From the NCBI GenBank assembly GCA_031281945.1, contig JAITER010000076.1, positions 1 through 64,000 on the forward strand: a DNA stretch of 64,000 bases, given 5' to 3'. This document shows, one piece after another, positions 25,202-33,741 of the stretch. The stretch's first letter is position 1. Every line of letters begins with the position of its first letter. A program made the translations under genes and the position numbers. The DNA comes from Spirochaetaceae bacterium. GTDB lineage: Bacteria; Spirochaetota; Spirochaetia; Treponematales; Breznakiellaceae. The notes under the pieces are model-generated. The model had not been told where the DNA came from, made no database searches, and saw only the letters and a program-made list of their open reading frames with translations.

Positions 25202-26605
25202 CTAATCCCCCTTAAACGCCGGATTTATTATAGTAGTGCAAAGAGGCAAATTCGAAGGGCAAACGGCCTCGCAACAGCCGCATCCATGACACTGCATTAC
25301 AAGCGAAGAAACTGAAAGCCCGTGCTTTTTACCGTTTATGTTTTTATAAATATCCTCCGGGTCCAGGCCTACGGGACAAACTTCCCTGCATTCTCCGCAG
25401 TTTATGCAATGATTCGCCGACAAATAACGGCGCGAAAGTTTGTTTTTTTTTCTGATTTTACCGGGAGTTCTTTCCTCGGAACGCAGATCCAGCACGCGCC
25501 TGGAATTCCAAAGCATATTGCCGGCGGAAAAAGTTTCGTTGGCCGCGGCGAAAACCGCGTAAGTTGTTTTTATTATAGGTTCGTCCAAGCTAAAAACAGC
25601 CCGGCCCATCATCGGAGAACCGTAGGCTACACGTTTTGGAGAGGCGCAACCGCCGCATTCTTTAAATACATCCGCTATCCGCGTCCCTAAACGGACGTTT
25701 ACAACGCGAGGTTCTTTTATGGCCGAACCGCCTATGGCGACGTAGCGGCTTAAAACAGGCCTGCGGTATTTTACGGCTGTATAAACCGCTTCCAAACTCG
25801 CGGGGCCGAGAAAAAGAAGAGACCCCAGGCGGCGGTTTTCTTTTTTTTCCGCCTGGCGCAACGCAAATGAAAGTTCCATTTTCCCGTGCTGAGGGTAGAG
25901 GTTGCTCACCTGTATGACAAAAGCTTCCGTTTCGCCGGATTTTTTTAATACATCCAGCAAATCAAAAGCTATATTTTTTTCGTTTGATGAAACCGATATA
26001 CAAATTTGATCCGCGCAGGCCGCTTTAGCGGCTATCAAAGCGCCTTCCGCCACCGCTTCCGTCTTTTCGCGGCACAAACAGTAGTCGGCGGCAAGCCAGG
26101 GGTCGTCAAAAACGCACCTCACCACCAAAGTCGCAACGCCGTTCACGCCGGTAAATTCACTAAAAATTTCAGTAAGAGGCGCCCCGCGCCCTTCCATCTC
26201 CACCACGCCGTATTCCGCCATAAGAGCCTGTATTTCAAAAGGCGAAAGGTCTTTCCACTCATGCCCGCGCGCTTCTTTTCCCAAAAGGCTGAAACGCCCT
26301 TCCAGCTTTATTACAACGGCGTCGTTGGTCATTTTTTCGGGCAACTTCCAGTTTACAAGCTGAACCACCTTTCCAGGTATGGGCGCGTGTATATTCGCGG
26401 AACCGGCTCCCTGAGAACGCGCTATAAGGCCGCCTTCCTCTACATGGTCTCCCACAGATACAACGGGATATGAATGAACGCCGTTATGTTGAATCATGGG
26501 TAAAACCGCGATTGGAGGCAGGAAAGAAAGAGAACTTTTTTCGGGAAGCGGCGCGGAATTATCGCTTAAATCTATACCGCCGCGTAGAAAAGAATACACC
26601 TTCAT
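25202..26605 (-). CDS. rnfC: RnfC-like electron-input subunit
   Basis: A 467-residue soluble subunit that would take electrons from or give them to NADH, using FMN and two [4Fe-4S] clusters. The N-terminal beta module (HNGVHSYPVVSVGDHVEEGG, ANIHAPIPGKVV) is typical, the central part is the NuoF-like flavin/NADH region (VNVRLGTRIADVFKECGG), and the C-terminus has two ferredoxin motifs with cysteines 400, 403, 406, 410 and 439, 442, 445, 449. It is the first gene of rnfC-D-G-E-A. RnfB, which normally contacts ferredoxin, is not encoded next to it or anywhere in the window. No strong promoter was identified in the 238-bp upstream region. Confidence 0.88.
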   Translation of the reverse strand: MKVYSFLRGGIDLSDNSAPLPEKSSLSFLPPIAVLPMIQHNGVHSYPVVSVGDHVEEGGLIARSQGAGSANIHAPIPGKVVQLVNWKLPEKMTNDAVVIKLEGRFSLLGKEARGHEWKDLSPFEIQALMAEYGVVEMEGRGAPLTEIFSEFTGVNGVATLVVRCVFDDPWLAADYCLCREKTEAVAEGALIAAKAACADQICISVSSNEKNIAFDLLDVLKKSGETEAFVIQVSNLYPQHGKMELSFALRQAEKKENRRLGSLLFLGPASLEAVYTAVKYRRPVLSRYVAIGGSAIKEPRVVNVRLGTRIADVFKECGGCASPKRVAYGSPMMGRAVFSLDEPIIKTTYAVFAAANETFSAGNMLWNSRRVLDLRSEERTPGKIRKKNKLSRRYLSANHCINCGECREVCPVGLDPEDIYKNINGKKHGLSVSSLVMQCHGCGCCEAVCPSNLPLCTTIINPAFKGD

Positions 26606-26843
26606 TGCTAAAATTGACTGTAACGGAAAAACCGGAAATGGTTAATGCCCTTAAATGTCCGTCAAAAGATAATATGACGCTTTTGTCATGTTGTTTTCTT
26701 AAATTGGGCGGGCGATAATCATAAAATCGAAAACATTTATTGTTTGACGGCTCCTAAATCATTCGCCGGCTGTTTAAAATTACGAAAACTTTTTAAAAAA
26801 CCGCCGCCCGCCGCCGCCCACGCCGCTCGGTCTTTTAAACGGG

Positions 26844-28226
26844 TTAAACGCCTTTAAAACGGCTTTTTAACGCCCGCCCGACAGCCTGAAAAACTTTAGG
26901 CGGCCTGCCTGACAAACCAAGCGCGGCCGCCGGCGGCGCGATTAAAAGAATAGCCAAACGGGAATCCTGAAAAAACGGCGGAAACATCGTTAAAACCGCC
27001 GCAAAAGAGGCGGCTATAAACACAAAAGCGTATATCACCGCGACCGCTTTTCGCGCCGCAAGCGATCTTTTCTTATTTTTTGTGAAGATCGCGATTAAAG
27101 ACATGACGCAAGCGGCCAGAAAAACCGGATTTACGAAAATCACGTTTATATTATTATATGTGTATATATGATTCGAAAAAAATGAAGCGTAACAAAGCGT
27201 CGTTCCTAAAACGCCGAACACAAAAGAAAAGACGGCGCAACAGGCGTAAAACGCGATAAAAGCCCATTTTATTTTTTTTATTGCGTATAAATAATTAAAA
27301 ATTAAAAACAAAACGGCCAAAAACATTCCAGCCGCCGCCGTTTGCGCGAAATAAGACGGCGGCGCGTCCAAAGCGAGGTTCCTGCCTGACGATATATTTA
27401 TAACTTCCACATTCGAAACAAGCCTTTCTTTGCTTCCGTCGTCCTTTTCAACAGTAAAATCTTCCAGGCCGCCGGCAAATTCCTGCGGCAAGTACATTTC
27501 ATCCGTTCTGGAAGACTCCGCGTCTATGCCGGCGCCCATAACAAAATTTAAAATCCAATACATAACCTGCGAAGGATAAAGATGGCGGTTCGCGTGTTCT
27601 CTCACCGTAAAACGGCCCTTTTCGTTGTTATAACGCGACAAAAAAGCTCCGTCCAGCACATCGTCCAAAAGCAAAAGAGGGCGCGTTACGCAATTGTCCG
27701 TGAATATTTTGTAATAATACCTGCGATTCTGCGGCAGGGCGTTCCATTCAAGAAAATCCAGCATCTTTTTTTTCTGAGCGGCGCTCAAATTAAGCGTGTA
27801 ATAAACGACGTCGCGGTTGTTGTTTATATACCAGCCTATATCGTATTTGGCGTCCCTCACCGTCATGGAATAATACCAGTTTCCGGCTATCAAATTAGAA
27901 AAAAAATTTTCTTCGTCAAATGAAAAGACGCCGTAGTCGTAAAACCGCGATTCTCCGGTAAAAGCGTCGTCGCAAATTATCCCTAAATGCCCCCACCACG
28001 AAAAGAAATCATCCCCCGGCCCTATCACAGCCGCTTTTATGGTAATCAAATCAAAACGGCTCTTTGGTTGATTCGCGGATGAGCCGTCATCTTCGCAAAA
28101 AACGCCGCGCTCAGGCGCCATGAAAATGAAAAAGAAGATGAGTAAAAAAACAACGCTTTTATTTCGCGCACCGGCCTTCTTTGTAAAGGAGGCGCGGTTT
28201 TTAAAAGGAATGCTATTCAGTTCCAA
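26844..28226 (-). CDS. DUF4105 membrane protein, Lnb-like
   Basis: A 460-residue protein with a signal segment (VVFLLIFFFIFM), a periplasmic domain (about 50-270) and about five C-terminal membrane helices. The DUF4105 signature is clear: SWWGHLGI near residue 75 and FTDNCVTRPLLLLDD near residue 185, together with WYINNNRDVVYY. The His and Cys in these motifs are the proposed catalytic pair of a papain-like fold. As I recall, Bacteroidetes proteins with this domain (Lnb) N-acylate lipoproteins; whether that applies in spirochaetes is unknown. The start is uncertain: a TTG at 28226 overlaps the upstream gene by 14 nt and lacks a good ribosome binding site. Coupled translation with the upstream secreted protein is likely. 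Confidence 0.72.
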   Translation of the reverse strand: MELNSIPFKNRASFTKKAGARNKSVVFLLIFFFIFMAPERGVFCEDDGSSANQPKSRFDLITIKAAVIGPGDDFFSWWGHLGIICDDAFTGESRFYDYGVFSFDEENFFSNLIAGNWYYSMTVRDAKYDIGWYINNNRDVVYYTLNLSAAQKKKMLDFLEWNALPQNRRYYYKIFTDNCVTRPLLLLDDVLDGAFLSRYNNEKGRFTVREHANRHLYPSQVMYWILNFVMGAGIDAESSRTDEMYLPQEFAGGLEDFTVEKDDGSKERLVSNVEVINISSGRNLALDAPPSYFAQTAAAGMFLAVLFLIFNYLYAIKKIKWAFIAFYACCAVFSFVFGVLGTTLCYASFFSNHIYTYNNINVIFVNPVFLAACVMSLIAIFTKNKKRSLAARKAVAVIYAFVFIAASFAAVLTMFPPFFQDSRLAILLIAPPAAALGLSGRPPKVFQAVGRALKSRFKGV

Positions 28227-29190
28227 GATTCATCACCACATAATCCACTATACTCCAAATATCGCCGTATTTTTTAAGATGGTATGTGTATCTTTTTTTT
28301 TCGGTGTACCCGCCCTGGTTAAAACGCTCTAAAACCACAACCGTTCCTTCTTCAGGGCCGTAAGAAGTCCTTTCTATCTCAAAACTGGACGGTATAGCCG
28401 ATATATCGCCGTCTATTATTGAATTCCGCATATCGTTCCTGAACCGTTCAACCATACGCGCCCTGCCCTCTTCGCTTTCCGAGCGGAAGCGTCTTTCACG
28501 GGCGGCGTCCCTTAAAAGCATTTGTTCCAAATCGATATACAAAAAGAATTTTTCCCATTGCGACTTCTGCCTGGCGGTGAGCGTAAAAGCCACCACCTCA
28601 TCAGGCGGGAGGCCCTCCCTTACAAGCTTCGCGTTGGTTTCAACGTCAAGCTGTTGCGGCAACCCGTCTTCGTCCACCAAAAGCGGCGGCCTCAAATTCA
28701 CGGTTAAGCGCGGAGAAACAAGGCAGTCTTCGCCGCCGCCGCTTCCATTCGCGTCTGAAAATGAAGCGTTGGCGTACAAACGGGGGTAAAATTTGGCCTG
28801 CGCGACGTACGAGCCGGGCTCCTTTATATCCGCAAAATCAAGCAGGTTCTCCACAAACAAAAAAGATTCGCCCGGCTCTATAGCCACATCGCGAAAAAAC
28901 ACCTGGCCGCTCCCGGCCCTGCGCGAAAGAAGATTGTCCGACGGCTCCACCGGACGGTTGCGCATAGTCCTTACGTCAAAATCCAGCGAAAAAATCCTAT
29001 CGCCGGCGAGCCGGAAATAAAAAGTGTTCGCCGAATTGTTTATAAGGCTAACCTGTATATAAATTGGATCTGTTCCCGAATAATACACTTTTTTGTTATA
29101 TAAACGTATGTTTAAATCCACGTCCGCGCAAAAAGCGTTAACGGCGGTAAAAACCGTCAAAAACGCCGCGCACAATATGTTTTTTTTCAT
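28213..29190 (-). CDS. Secreted protein of unknown function upstream of the DUF4105 gene
   Basis: A 325-residue protein. The ATG at 29190 is preferred over one seven codons upstream because GGGAGAGG lies between them at proper spacing. A cleavable signal (MKKNILCAAFLTVFTAVNAFCA) is followed by a beta-rich domain (DLNIRLYNKKVYYSGTDPIY, residues about 22-160) similar in style to Ig-like or DUF4384-type domains. A helical middle region (RDAARERRFRSESEEGRARMVERF) and a C-terminal beta part (VVVLERFNQGGYTEKKRYTYHL) complete it. I recognise no characterised family. Its gene overlaps the start of the DUF4105 gene, which suggests a shared envelope function. Confidence 0.7.
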   Translation of the reverse strand: MKKNILCAAFLTVFTAVNAFCADVDLNIRLYNKKVYYSGTDPIYIQVSLINNSANTFYFRLAGDRIFSLDFDVRTMRNRPVEPSDNLLSRRAGSGQVFFRDVAIEPGESFLFVENLLDFADIKEPGSYVAQAKFYPRLYANASFSDANGSGGGEDCLVSPRLTVNLRPPLLVDEDGLPQQLDVETNAKLVREGLPPDEVVAFTLTARQKSQWEKFFLYIDLEQMLLRDAARERRFRSESEEGRARMVERFRNDMRNSIIDGDISAIPSSFEIERTSYGPEEGTVVVLERFNQGGYTEKKRYTYHLKKYGDIWSIVDYVVMNLGTE

Positions 29191-29486
29191 TTTACGCCTC
29201 TCCCGTTTCATAATATCGGAAAAAAAAACGTTTTTGGACAGGCTTGCGGGTTTTGGCGTGAAAATTTCTGTGGACGATAAGCTATCCGCGCGGAAATTAG
29301 GGCGGTTTCAATTCGCCGTGCGGAAAAACGCACCAAATTCCGTTGCGAAAAGTTAAGCCCCCTCGACCCCCTAAAATTCAGCCTTTCTGGTGAGTCCGGG
29401 AGGCCGCGGGGTCGGAGCCGCCGCGCTTAACGCGGTTTTGCTACGCTAAGTTTTTGCGGACGATAAGCTACGCCGATAATAAGACA
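29191..29486. other. Intergenic region with 13-bp direct repeat
   Basis: These 296 bp between divergent genes hold no convincing gene. GGACGATAAGCTA occurs twice in direct orientation (29272-29284 and 29458-29470). The second copy overlaps the promoter of the glucosaminidase gene: TTGCGG at 29454-29459 and GATAAT at 29475-29480, the latter 6 nt before the ATG. A near-palindrome CTCGACCCC...GGGGTCGGAG lies around 29360-29420. Confidence 0.5.
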
Positions 29487-30089
29487 ATGAAACGCGCCTT
29501 TTGTTTTGGTTCTTTATTTTTAATCGTTTTCCTGTTTTATTCCTGCAAAACCCCGCCCAAAGCCCCGCCGCCCAGCGTAATCATTCCTCAAACGATTCTG
29601 GGAAGCGGCAAAGCTTCCCGCAACGTCATGGCGGCGTTTTTAACGCAAGCCAACCCTTCCGTCAACGCCAAAGACGCGCTGGACTTCGCCGCGTTATATA
29701 TAGAGGAGGCGGGCGCCGAGGGAGTAAATCATGACGTAGCTTTCGCGCAAATGTGCGTGGAAACAGGCTTTTTAAACTTCGGCGGCCTTGTTACGCCGGA
29801 TATGCACAATTATTGCGGGCTTGGCTCCATAGGACCCGGGACTCCGGGCGAAAGATTTCCCAGCCCCCGTATGGGAGTTAGGGCCCAAATTCAGCATTTA
29901 AAGGCTTACGCCACAAACGCGCCGCTTAACAAGGAGCTTGCGGATCCGCGTTACCACCTTGTAAAACGCGGAAGCGCCTCCTCTATAGACGATCTCGCGG
30001 GAAAATGGGCCGCCGACCCGGACTACGCGAAAAAAATAAAGCGCGTTTTAACCAGGCTTTACACTTTCCGCCGCAACGTAAGTTTTTAA
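29487..30089 (+). CDS. Glucosaminidase-domain (GH73-like) lipoprotein
   Basis: A 200-residue envelope peptidoglycan hydrolase. The ATG at 29487 starts a lipoprotein signal (MKRAFCFGSLFLIVFLFYSC) with lipobox FYSC. The mature domain has the glucosaminidase pattern: helix VNHDVAFAQMCVETGFLNFGG, containing the putative catalytic Glu, then HNYCGLGSIG, FPSPRMGVRAQIQHLKAYA and DLAGKWAADPDYAKKIKRVLTRL. It would cleave N-acetylglucosaminyl bonds in the cell wall. No ribosome binding site is present and a GATAAT box ends 6 nt upstream, so the transcript is probably leaderless. The 3' end overlaps the convergent Nudix gene by 4 nt. Confidence 0.87.
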   Translation: MKRAFCFGSLFLIVFLFYSCKTPPKAPPPSVIIPQTILGSGKASRNVMAAFLTQANPSVNAKDALDFAALYIEEAGAEGVNHDVAFAQMCVETGFLNFGGLVTPDMHNYCGLGSIGPGTPGERFPSPRMGVRAQIQHLKAYATNAPLNKELADPRYHLVKRGSASSIDDLAGKWAADPDYAKKIKRVLTRLYTFRRNVSF

Positions 30090-30649
30090 AGAGCGCTTTC
30101 TTTGCTCATTCTGTAAAAGTGCAACGCGGCGGCCATAAAAACGTGTATGTAAGGCGGCCTTCCCATATCGCGGAACACTTCTTCTTCGCGCCGCCTTTCC
30201 ACGGAGACGTATTCGTCCTCGTCCAAACGCTGTTCGCCGTCAAAAATCAGGTCTTCCGCCAAAAAAAAATGCAACCTGTTGCTCATAATCGCGGGATTCG
30301 GGCTTACTTCGGCTATTTTGGTGAATTTAAGCGCCAAAAAACCTGTTTCTTCACGCAATTCCCGCTTCGCCCCGGCCTCGACTTCCTCGCCTTCTTCAAT
30401 GACGCCGCCTGGAAATTCCAGGCTTTCACGGGACGCGCCGTGCCGCCATTGGCGAACCATCAAAAATTCACGGCCTAAATCGCCGTCCAAAACCGGAATT
30501 ATAACCGCCCACTCTTTGCTTTCGATAACCGTAAATCTGGACGGGCCGGTTTTTTCATCCGGCGGCGCGCAGAGGGTTTCCGACACATTAAAGACTCTGG
30601 ATTCAAACTTTTTTTTGCGTTCAATTTCGCGCCAGGCGATTTTTTCCAT
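30086..30649 (-). CDS. Nudix hydrolase, ADP-ribose pyrophosphatase type
   Basis: A 187-residue cytoplasmic enzyme. The Nudix box GGVIEEGEEVEAGAKRELRE followed by ETGF is complete (G, E, RE and EE residues all present), and the flanking FRVxVRQ-like strand (FLMVRQWRHGASRESLEFPGG) is typical of ADP-ribose / NDP-sugar pyrophosphatases. It converts ADP-ribose to AMP and ribose-5-phosphate or clears related metabolites. It lies 3 nt downstream of the pseudouridine synthase gene and is probably cotranscribed. The 3' end overlaps the convergent glucosaminidase gene. Confidence 0.9.
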   Translation of the reverse strand: MEKIAWREIERKKKFESRVFNVSETLCAPPDEKTGPSRFTVIESKEWAVIIPVLDGDLGREFLMVRQWRHGASRESLEFPGGVIEEGEEVEAGAKRELREETGFLALKFTKIAEVSPNPAIMSNRLHFFLAEDLIFDGEQRLDEDEYVSVERRREEEVFRDMGRPPYIHVFMAAALHFYRMSKESAL

Positions 30650-30652
30650 TTT

Positions 30653-31417
30653 TTACTCCGATTGCGGCTCAAGTTCAAGAGCGCTGCTAAAGCCGTTTAT
30701 TTTTTTCATTTGATTTAAAAGGGCTTTCATATCCCTGGGAAGAGGGGCTTCAAAGGCGAGCGGGAAATCTTCATCAGGGAAAGGGTTTTTTAAAAAAACC
30801 AATTTTTCCGCGTGCAACGCCGTCCGGCTTATAATGGGCCTTTCGTTAAAAGCGTCCCCCCTCCAGCCGCGCTTCATTTGGGAAAGAAAAACGGGTTTTT
30901 CGCTTCCGTAAAGCGAATCGCAAACTACCGGATGTTTCAAAAACGCGAGCGTGGAACGTATCTGATGGGTGCGCCCTGTAAGAGGATGCGCGTAAACGGC
31001 GCTATAGTTCCCGGCGCGCGCCGCCATTTTAAAGCGCGTAACCGACTTTTTGCCGCGGAACCGGTCTACTATAGTTTGCCCTTTCTTGTTGCCGTCCGGC
31101 AAAAGATTAAGCGTTATCTCAGTCTCGCGCCAGGAAGGGGCGCCGTGAACCACCGCTATGTATGTTTTTTCCACCAAATGGTTTTGAAAACAAAGGCATA
31201 AGGCCCTGTGAGCCTCCCGCGTCTTGGCGAAAATTACAAGTCCGGACGTTCCTTTGTCTATGCGGTGAACCACATAAATTTTTTGAGCGAACATTTTACT
31301 TAAAGGCTTGCAATCCGTCTCATGGCGCTCAGGCGTAGTTGAAAGCCCGGAAGCTTTGTTCACCACTATTGCGGATCCGTTTTCAAAAACAATTGAAAAC
31401 GGCTCGTTCTTTTTCAT
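30653..31417 (-). CDS. RluA-family pseudouridine synthase
   Basis: A 254-residue RNA-modifying enzyme. The catalytic motif HRIDKGTSGLVIFAKT contains the conserved Asp. GRTHQIRSTLAFLKHPVVCDSLYG is the second family motif, and ALHAEKLVF follows. It starts directly with the catalytic domain (IVFENGSAIVVNKASGLSTTP) and lacks the N-terminal S4 domain of RluC and RluD, so it resembles the RluA/TruC-size members. The target uridine in rRNA or tRNA is not predictable. It is followed by the Nudix gene. Confidence 0.92.
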   Translation of the reverse strand: MKKNEPFSIVFENGSAIVVNKASGLSTTPERHETDCKPLSKMFAQKIYVVHRIDKGTSGLVIFAKTREAHRALCLCFQNHLVEKTYIAVVHGAPSWRETEITLNLLPDGNKKGQTIVDRFRGKKSVTRFKMAARAGNYSAVYAHPLTGRTHQIRSTLAFLKHPVVCDSLYGSEKPVFLSQMKRGWRGDAFNERPIISRTALHAEKLVFLKNPFPDEDFPLAFEAPLPRDMKALLNQMKKINGFSSALELEPQSE

Positions 31418-31553
31418 CGCCGCATTATCGCATGACGGGGCTTTTTTTTCCAGCCTTTTTTGGTAAAAATATCAACGGCGTTTTACCGGATTATCCGGAT
31501 TATATGGAAAATCTATATTTTTAACCAAAAACGCCTGATTAAAGGGGGACTCA

Positions 31554-32855
31554 ATGATTAAAAGGGTTGATTTTTTTAAACTCGCGCAAAATGGAACCAG
31601 CGTCCGCCGCGAGGCGGCGGCTGGAATCACCACATTCATCACCATGGCTTACATTTTAGCGGTGAATCCTTTGATGATGGGAGCTATAGGCGACGGCATG
31701 ACGGCCGGAGCCGTATTTACGGCGACGGCTTTAGCCTCGGCCATAGCGTCCATCGCAATGGCTTTTTTGGCGAATCTGCCCATAGCGCTGGCTCCAGGCA
31801 TGGGGCTTAACGCTTTTTTTACTTACACGGTCGTGTTCGGCATGGGTTGTTCGTGGCAAACGGCTTTAACGGCGGTTTTTTTGGAAGGCGTTATTTTTAT
31901 ATTGCTTTCTTTAGTAAACGTGCGCGAGGCCATCATCAACACCATCCCGGCCACTCTAAAAAAATCCGTAGCCGTGGGGATAGGTTTTTTTATAGCCCTT
32001 ATAGGCCTGGAAAACGCCAAAATTGTGGTGGATTCAGCTACTCTAGTTACTATGGGTTCTTTTTCCGATAAAAACGCCCTGCTTGGCGTAATAGGGTTCG
32101 CCATAATAGCGGTTCTTTATATAAGAAAAACGCCGGGCGGCATTTTACTGGGCATGATAATAACCACAATAATAGGGATTCCAATGGGAATTACGATAAT
32201 TCCTGAAGGTTTTAAACCTGTAAGTTTGCCGGACGCGCCGCTTTTCGCCAAATTCGACTTTTCGCAAATTTTAACGCTTAAATTTTTAATCATAATGTTC
32301 ACCTTTCTTTTTACGGATATATTCGACACAATAGGCACCCTTGTAGGCGTTACTTCCCAGGCCGGTCTTTTAGACAAAAACGGGAAGATACCCCGCGTTA
32401 AGCAAGCGCTCCTGGCCGACGCCGTTGGAACCGTAAGCGGCGCCGCGCTTGGAACTTCCACCGTAACAAGCTATGTTGAATCGGCGGCGGGCGTCGCGGC
32501 GGGCGGCAGAACCGGGTTGACGGCCCTGGTTACAGGCGGCCTTTTTCTGGCCTCCCTGGTTTTAGGCCCCGTTTTTCTGCTTGTCCCAAGCGCGGCCACA
32601 GCTTCGGCGCTTCTTTTTGTGGGTTTTTTAATGATTTCGCCCATTACAGAAATAGATTTTAAAGACCCATCCGAGGGGATACCGGCTTTTCTTACCATAG
32701 CGTCCATGCCTTTCTTCTATTCGATAGCGGACGGAATAGCGGCGGGCGTAATTTCTTACACGGTTTTGAAATTGGCGAAAGGCGATTTTAAAAAACTTAA
32801 CGTCGCGACCGCCGCGCTTTGCGTGGTGTTTATAATTCATTTCGCGTTAAAATAA
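31554..32855 (+). CDS. NCS2-family purine permease (AzgA/PbuG type)
   Basis: A 433-residue inner-membrane transporter with about 12-14 helices. It begins with the family pattern VRREAAAGITTFITMAYILAVNP, has the GMGLNAFFTYTVV substrate motif, and GTSTVTSYVESAAGVAAGGRTGLTAL in the later half. These are the adenine/hypoxanthine/guanine permeases related to AzgA and PbuG, driven by proton symport. AAAGGGGG 6 nt before the ATG supports the start. Three purine biosynthesis genes (purF, purC, purM) lie in the same window but not in the same operon. No purine riboswitch was found upstream. Confidence 0.92.
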   Translation: MIKRVDFFKLAQNGTSVRREAAAGITTFITMAYILAVNPLMMGAIGDGMTAGAVFTATALASAIASIAMAFLANLPIALAPGMGLNAFFTYTVVFGMGCSWQTALTAVFLEGVIFILLSLVNVREAIINTIPATLKKSVAVGIGFFIALIGLENAKIVVDSATLVTMGSFSDKNALLGVIGFAIIAVLYIRKTPGGILLGMIITTIIGIPMGITIIPEGFKPVSLPDAPLFAKFDFSQILTLKFLIIMFTFLFTDIFDTIGTLVGVTSQAGLLDKNGKIPRVKQALLADAVGTVSGAALGTSTVTSYVESAAGVAAGGRTGLTALVTGGLFLASLVLGPVFLLVPSAATASALLFVGFLMISPITEIDFKDPSEGIPAFLTIASMPFFYSIADGIAAGVISYTVLKLAKGDFKKLNVATAALCVVFIIHFALK

Positions 32856-32893
32856 CGCCGCGTCTTTTTCAAGTTTATCACCGTAGTTTTAGC

Positions 32894-33030
32894 AGCCGTA
32901 AAGAAATAACATGACTATTTGGTCGTGTTATTTCTTTATTGCGCAAGCAATTAGAATAAAATACGGCGCGTTTTATTCTTTTACGGCTCCTTGCGCGGCA
33001 AGCGCAAGGTAATAAACGGCTCTTTCGCCG
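32894..33030. other. Multi-hairpin intergenic element A
   Basis: Five helices crowd 137 bp between the permease and ECF genes. Stem 1 (32899-32938) has about 17 bp with an ATTT loop. A small TTGC-GCAA-GCAA hairpin sits at 32939-32950. Stem 3 pairs 32953-32961 with 32971-32979 perfectly. AGCCGT (32894-32899) pairs with ACGGCT (32983-32988), closing all three into a junction. CCTTGCGC (32989-32996) then pairs with GCGCAAGG (33002-33009). No T run follows, so it is not simply a terminator. It could be a structured RNA or a palindromic repeat element. Confidence 0.55.
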
Positions 33031-33071
33031 CTTCCCGCCCTACGCCAATCTAGACAAATAATCTTATTAAC

Positions 33072-33077
33072 TATATT
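33072..33077 (+). promoter_or_regulatory. -10 box of the ECF S-component gene
   Basis: TATATT ends 8 nt before the ATG at 33086; TAGACA (33051-33056) is a plausible -35 at 15 nt spacing. There is no Shine-Dalgarno, so the transcript is probably leaderless. Confidence 0.55.
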
Positions 33078-33085
33078 TTTTTACT

Positions 33086-33703
33086 ATGATTTCTTCAAAA
33101 ATAAGAAAAATGGCGGTGGCTGGAGCGCTTTCCGCTGTAAGTTTGGTTTTGATGGTTACCGGTCTTGGGCTTATTCCGCTTCCTTTCGTCTCTCTTACAA
33201 TCATGCACGTTCCGGTCATAATAGGCGCCGTTTTGGAAGGCCCTATTGTGGGGCTTTTTTGCGGCGCCTTATTCGGCGTTTTCACCTTGATACGCGCGGC
33301 TGTGGCCGCCACCACCGAAGCGGACATGGCTTTTATCAACCCGCTTATATCTGTTTTGCCGCGGCTCTTTATAGGGCCGGCCGCCTACTTTGTTTACACA
33401 CTTGTAAGAGGGCGCAAAAAAGAAGAAGCGGCGGACGTCAAAGCCGAAAAAAAATGGGCTTTTAGGGAAACGCTTGCGAGCGCGGCGGCGGGCGTTGCGG
33501 GAAGCCTTACAAACACCGTTCTGGTTTTAGGAGCTCTGGCTGTTTCTAAAATAATTCCCTGGATGGTGCTAATCACAATTGCGGCTACAAACGGTCTTTT
33601 TGAAGCGGCTTTCGCGGGTATACTATGCGCCGCGGTCGTTACGGCCTGGAAGCGAATTCCAAGAACGGGTAAATCAAAACTAAGCCGTATTTCCGAAAAC
33701 TAA
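33086..33703 (+). CDS. ECF-transporter substrate-binding (S) component
   Basis: A 205-residue membrane protein with about six helices. The N-terminal half (LVLMVTGLGLIPLPFVSLTIMHVPVIIGAVLEGPIVGLFCGALFGV) is characteristic of S components that bind a vitamin and dock to the ECF energy module. The ligand cannot be read; the group includes pantothenate, riboflavin and folate carriers. A charged loop (RGRKKEEAADVKAEKKW) between helices 4 and 5 is unusual in length. No EcfA or EcfT gene is nearby, so it would use a shared module encoded elsewhere. It lies downstream of the multi-hairpin element and ends at a strong terminator. Confidence 0.85.
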   Translation: MISSKIRKMAVAGALSAVSLVLMVTGLGLIPLPFVSLTIMHVPVIIGAVLEGPIVGLFCGALFGVFTLIRAAVAATTEADMAFINPLISVLPRLFIGPAAYFVYTLVRGRKKEEAADVKAEKKWAFRETLASAAAGVAGSLTNTVLVLGALAVSKIIPWMVLITIAATNGLFEAAFAGILCAAVVTAWKRIPRTGKSKLSRISEN

Positions 33704-33741
33704 CCTTTCTTCATTCCTTTCTTCATTCCAACAACGCGATT

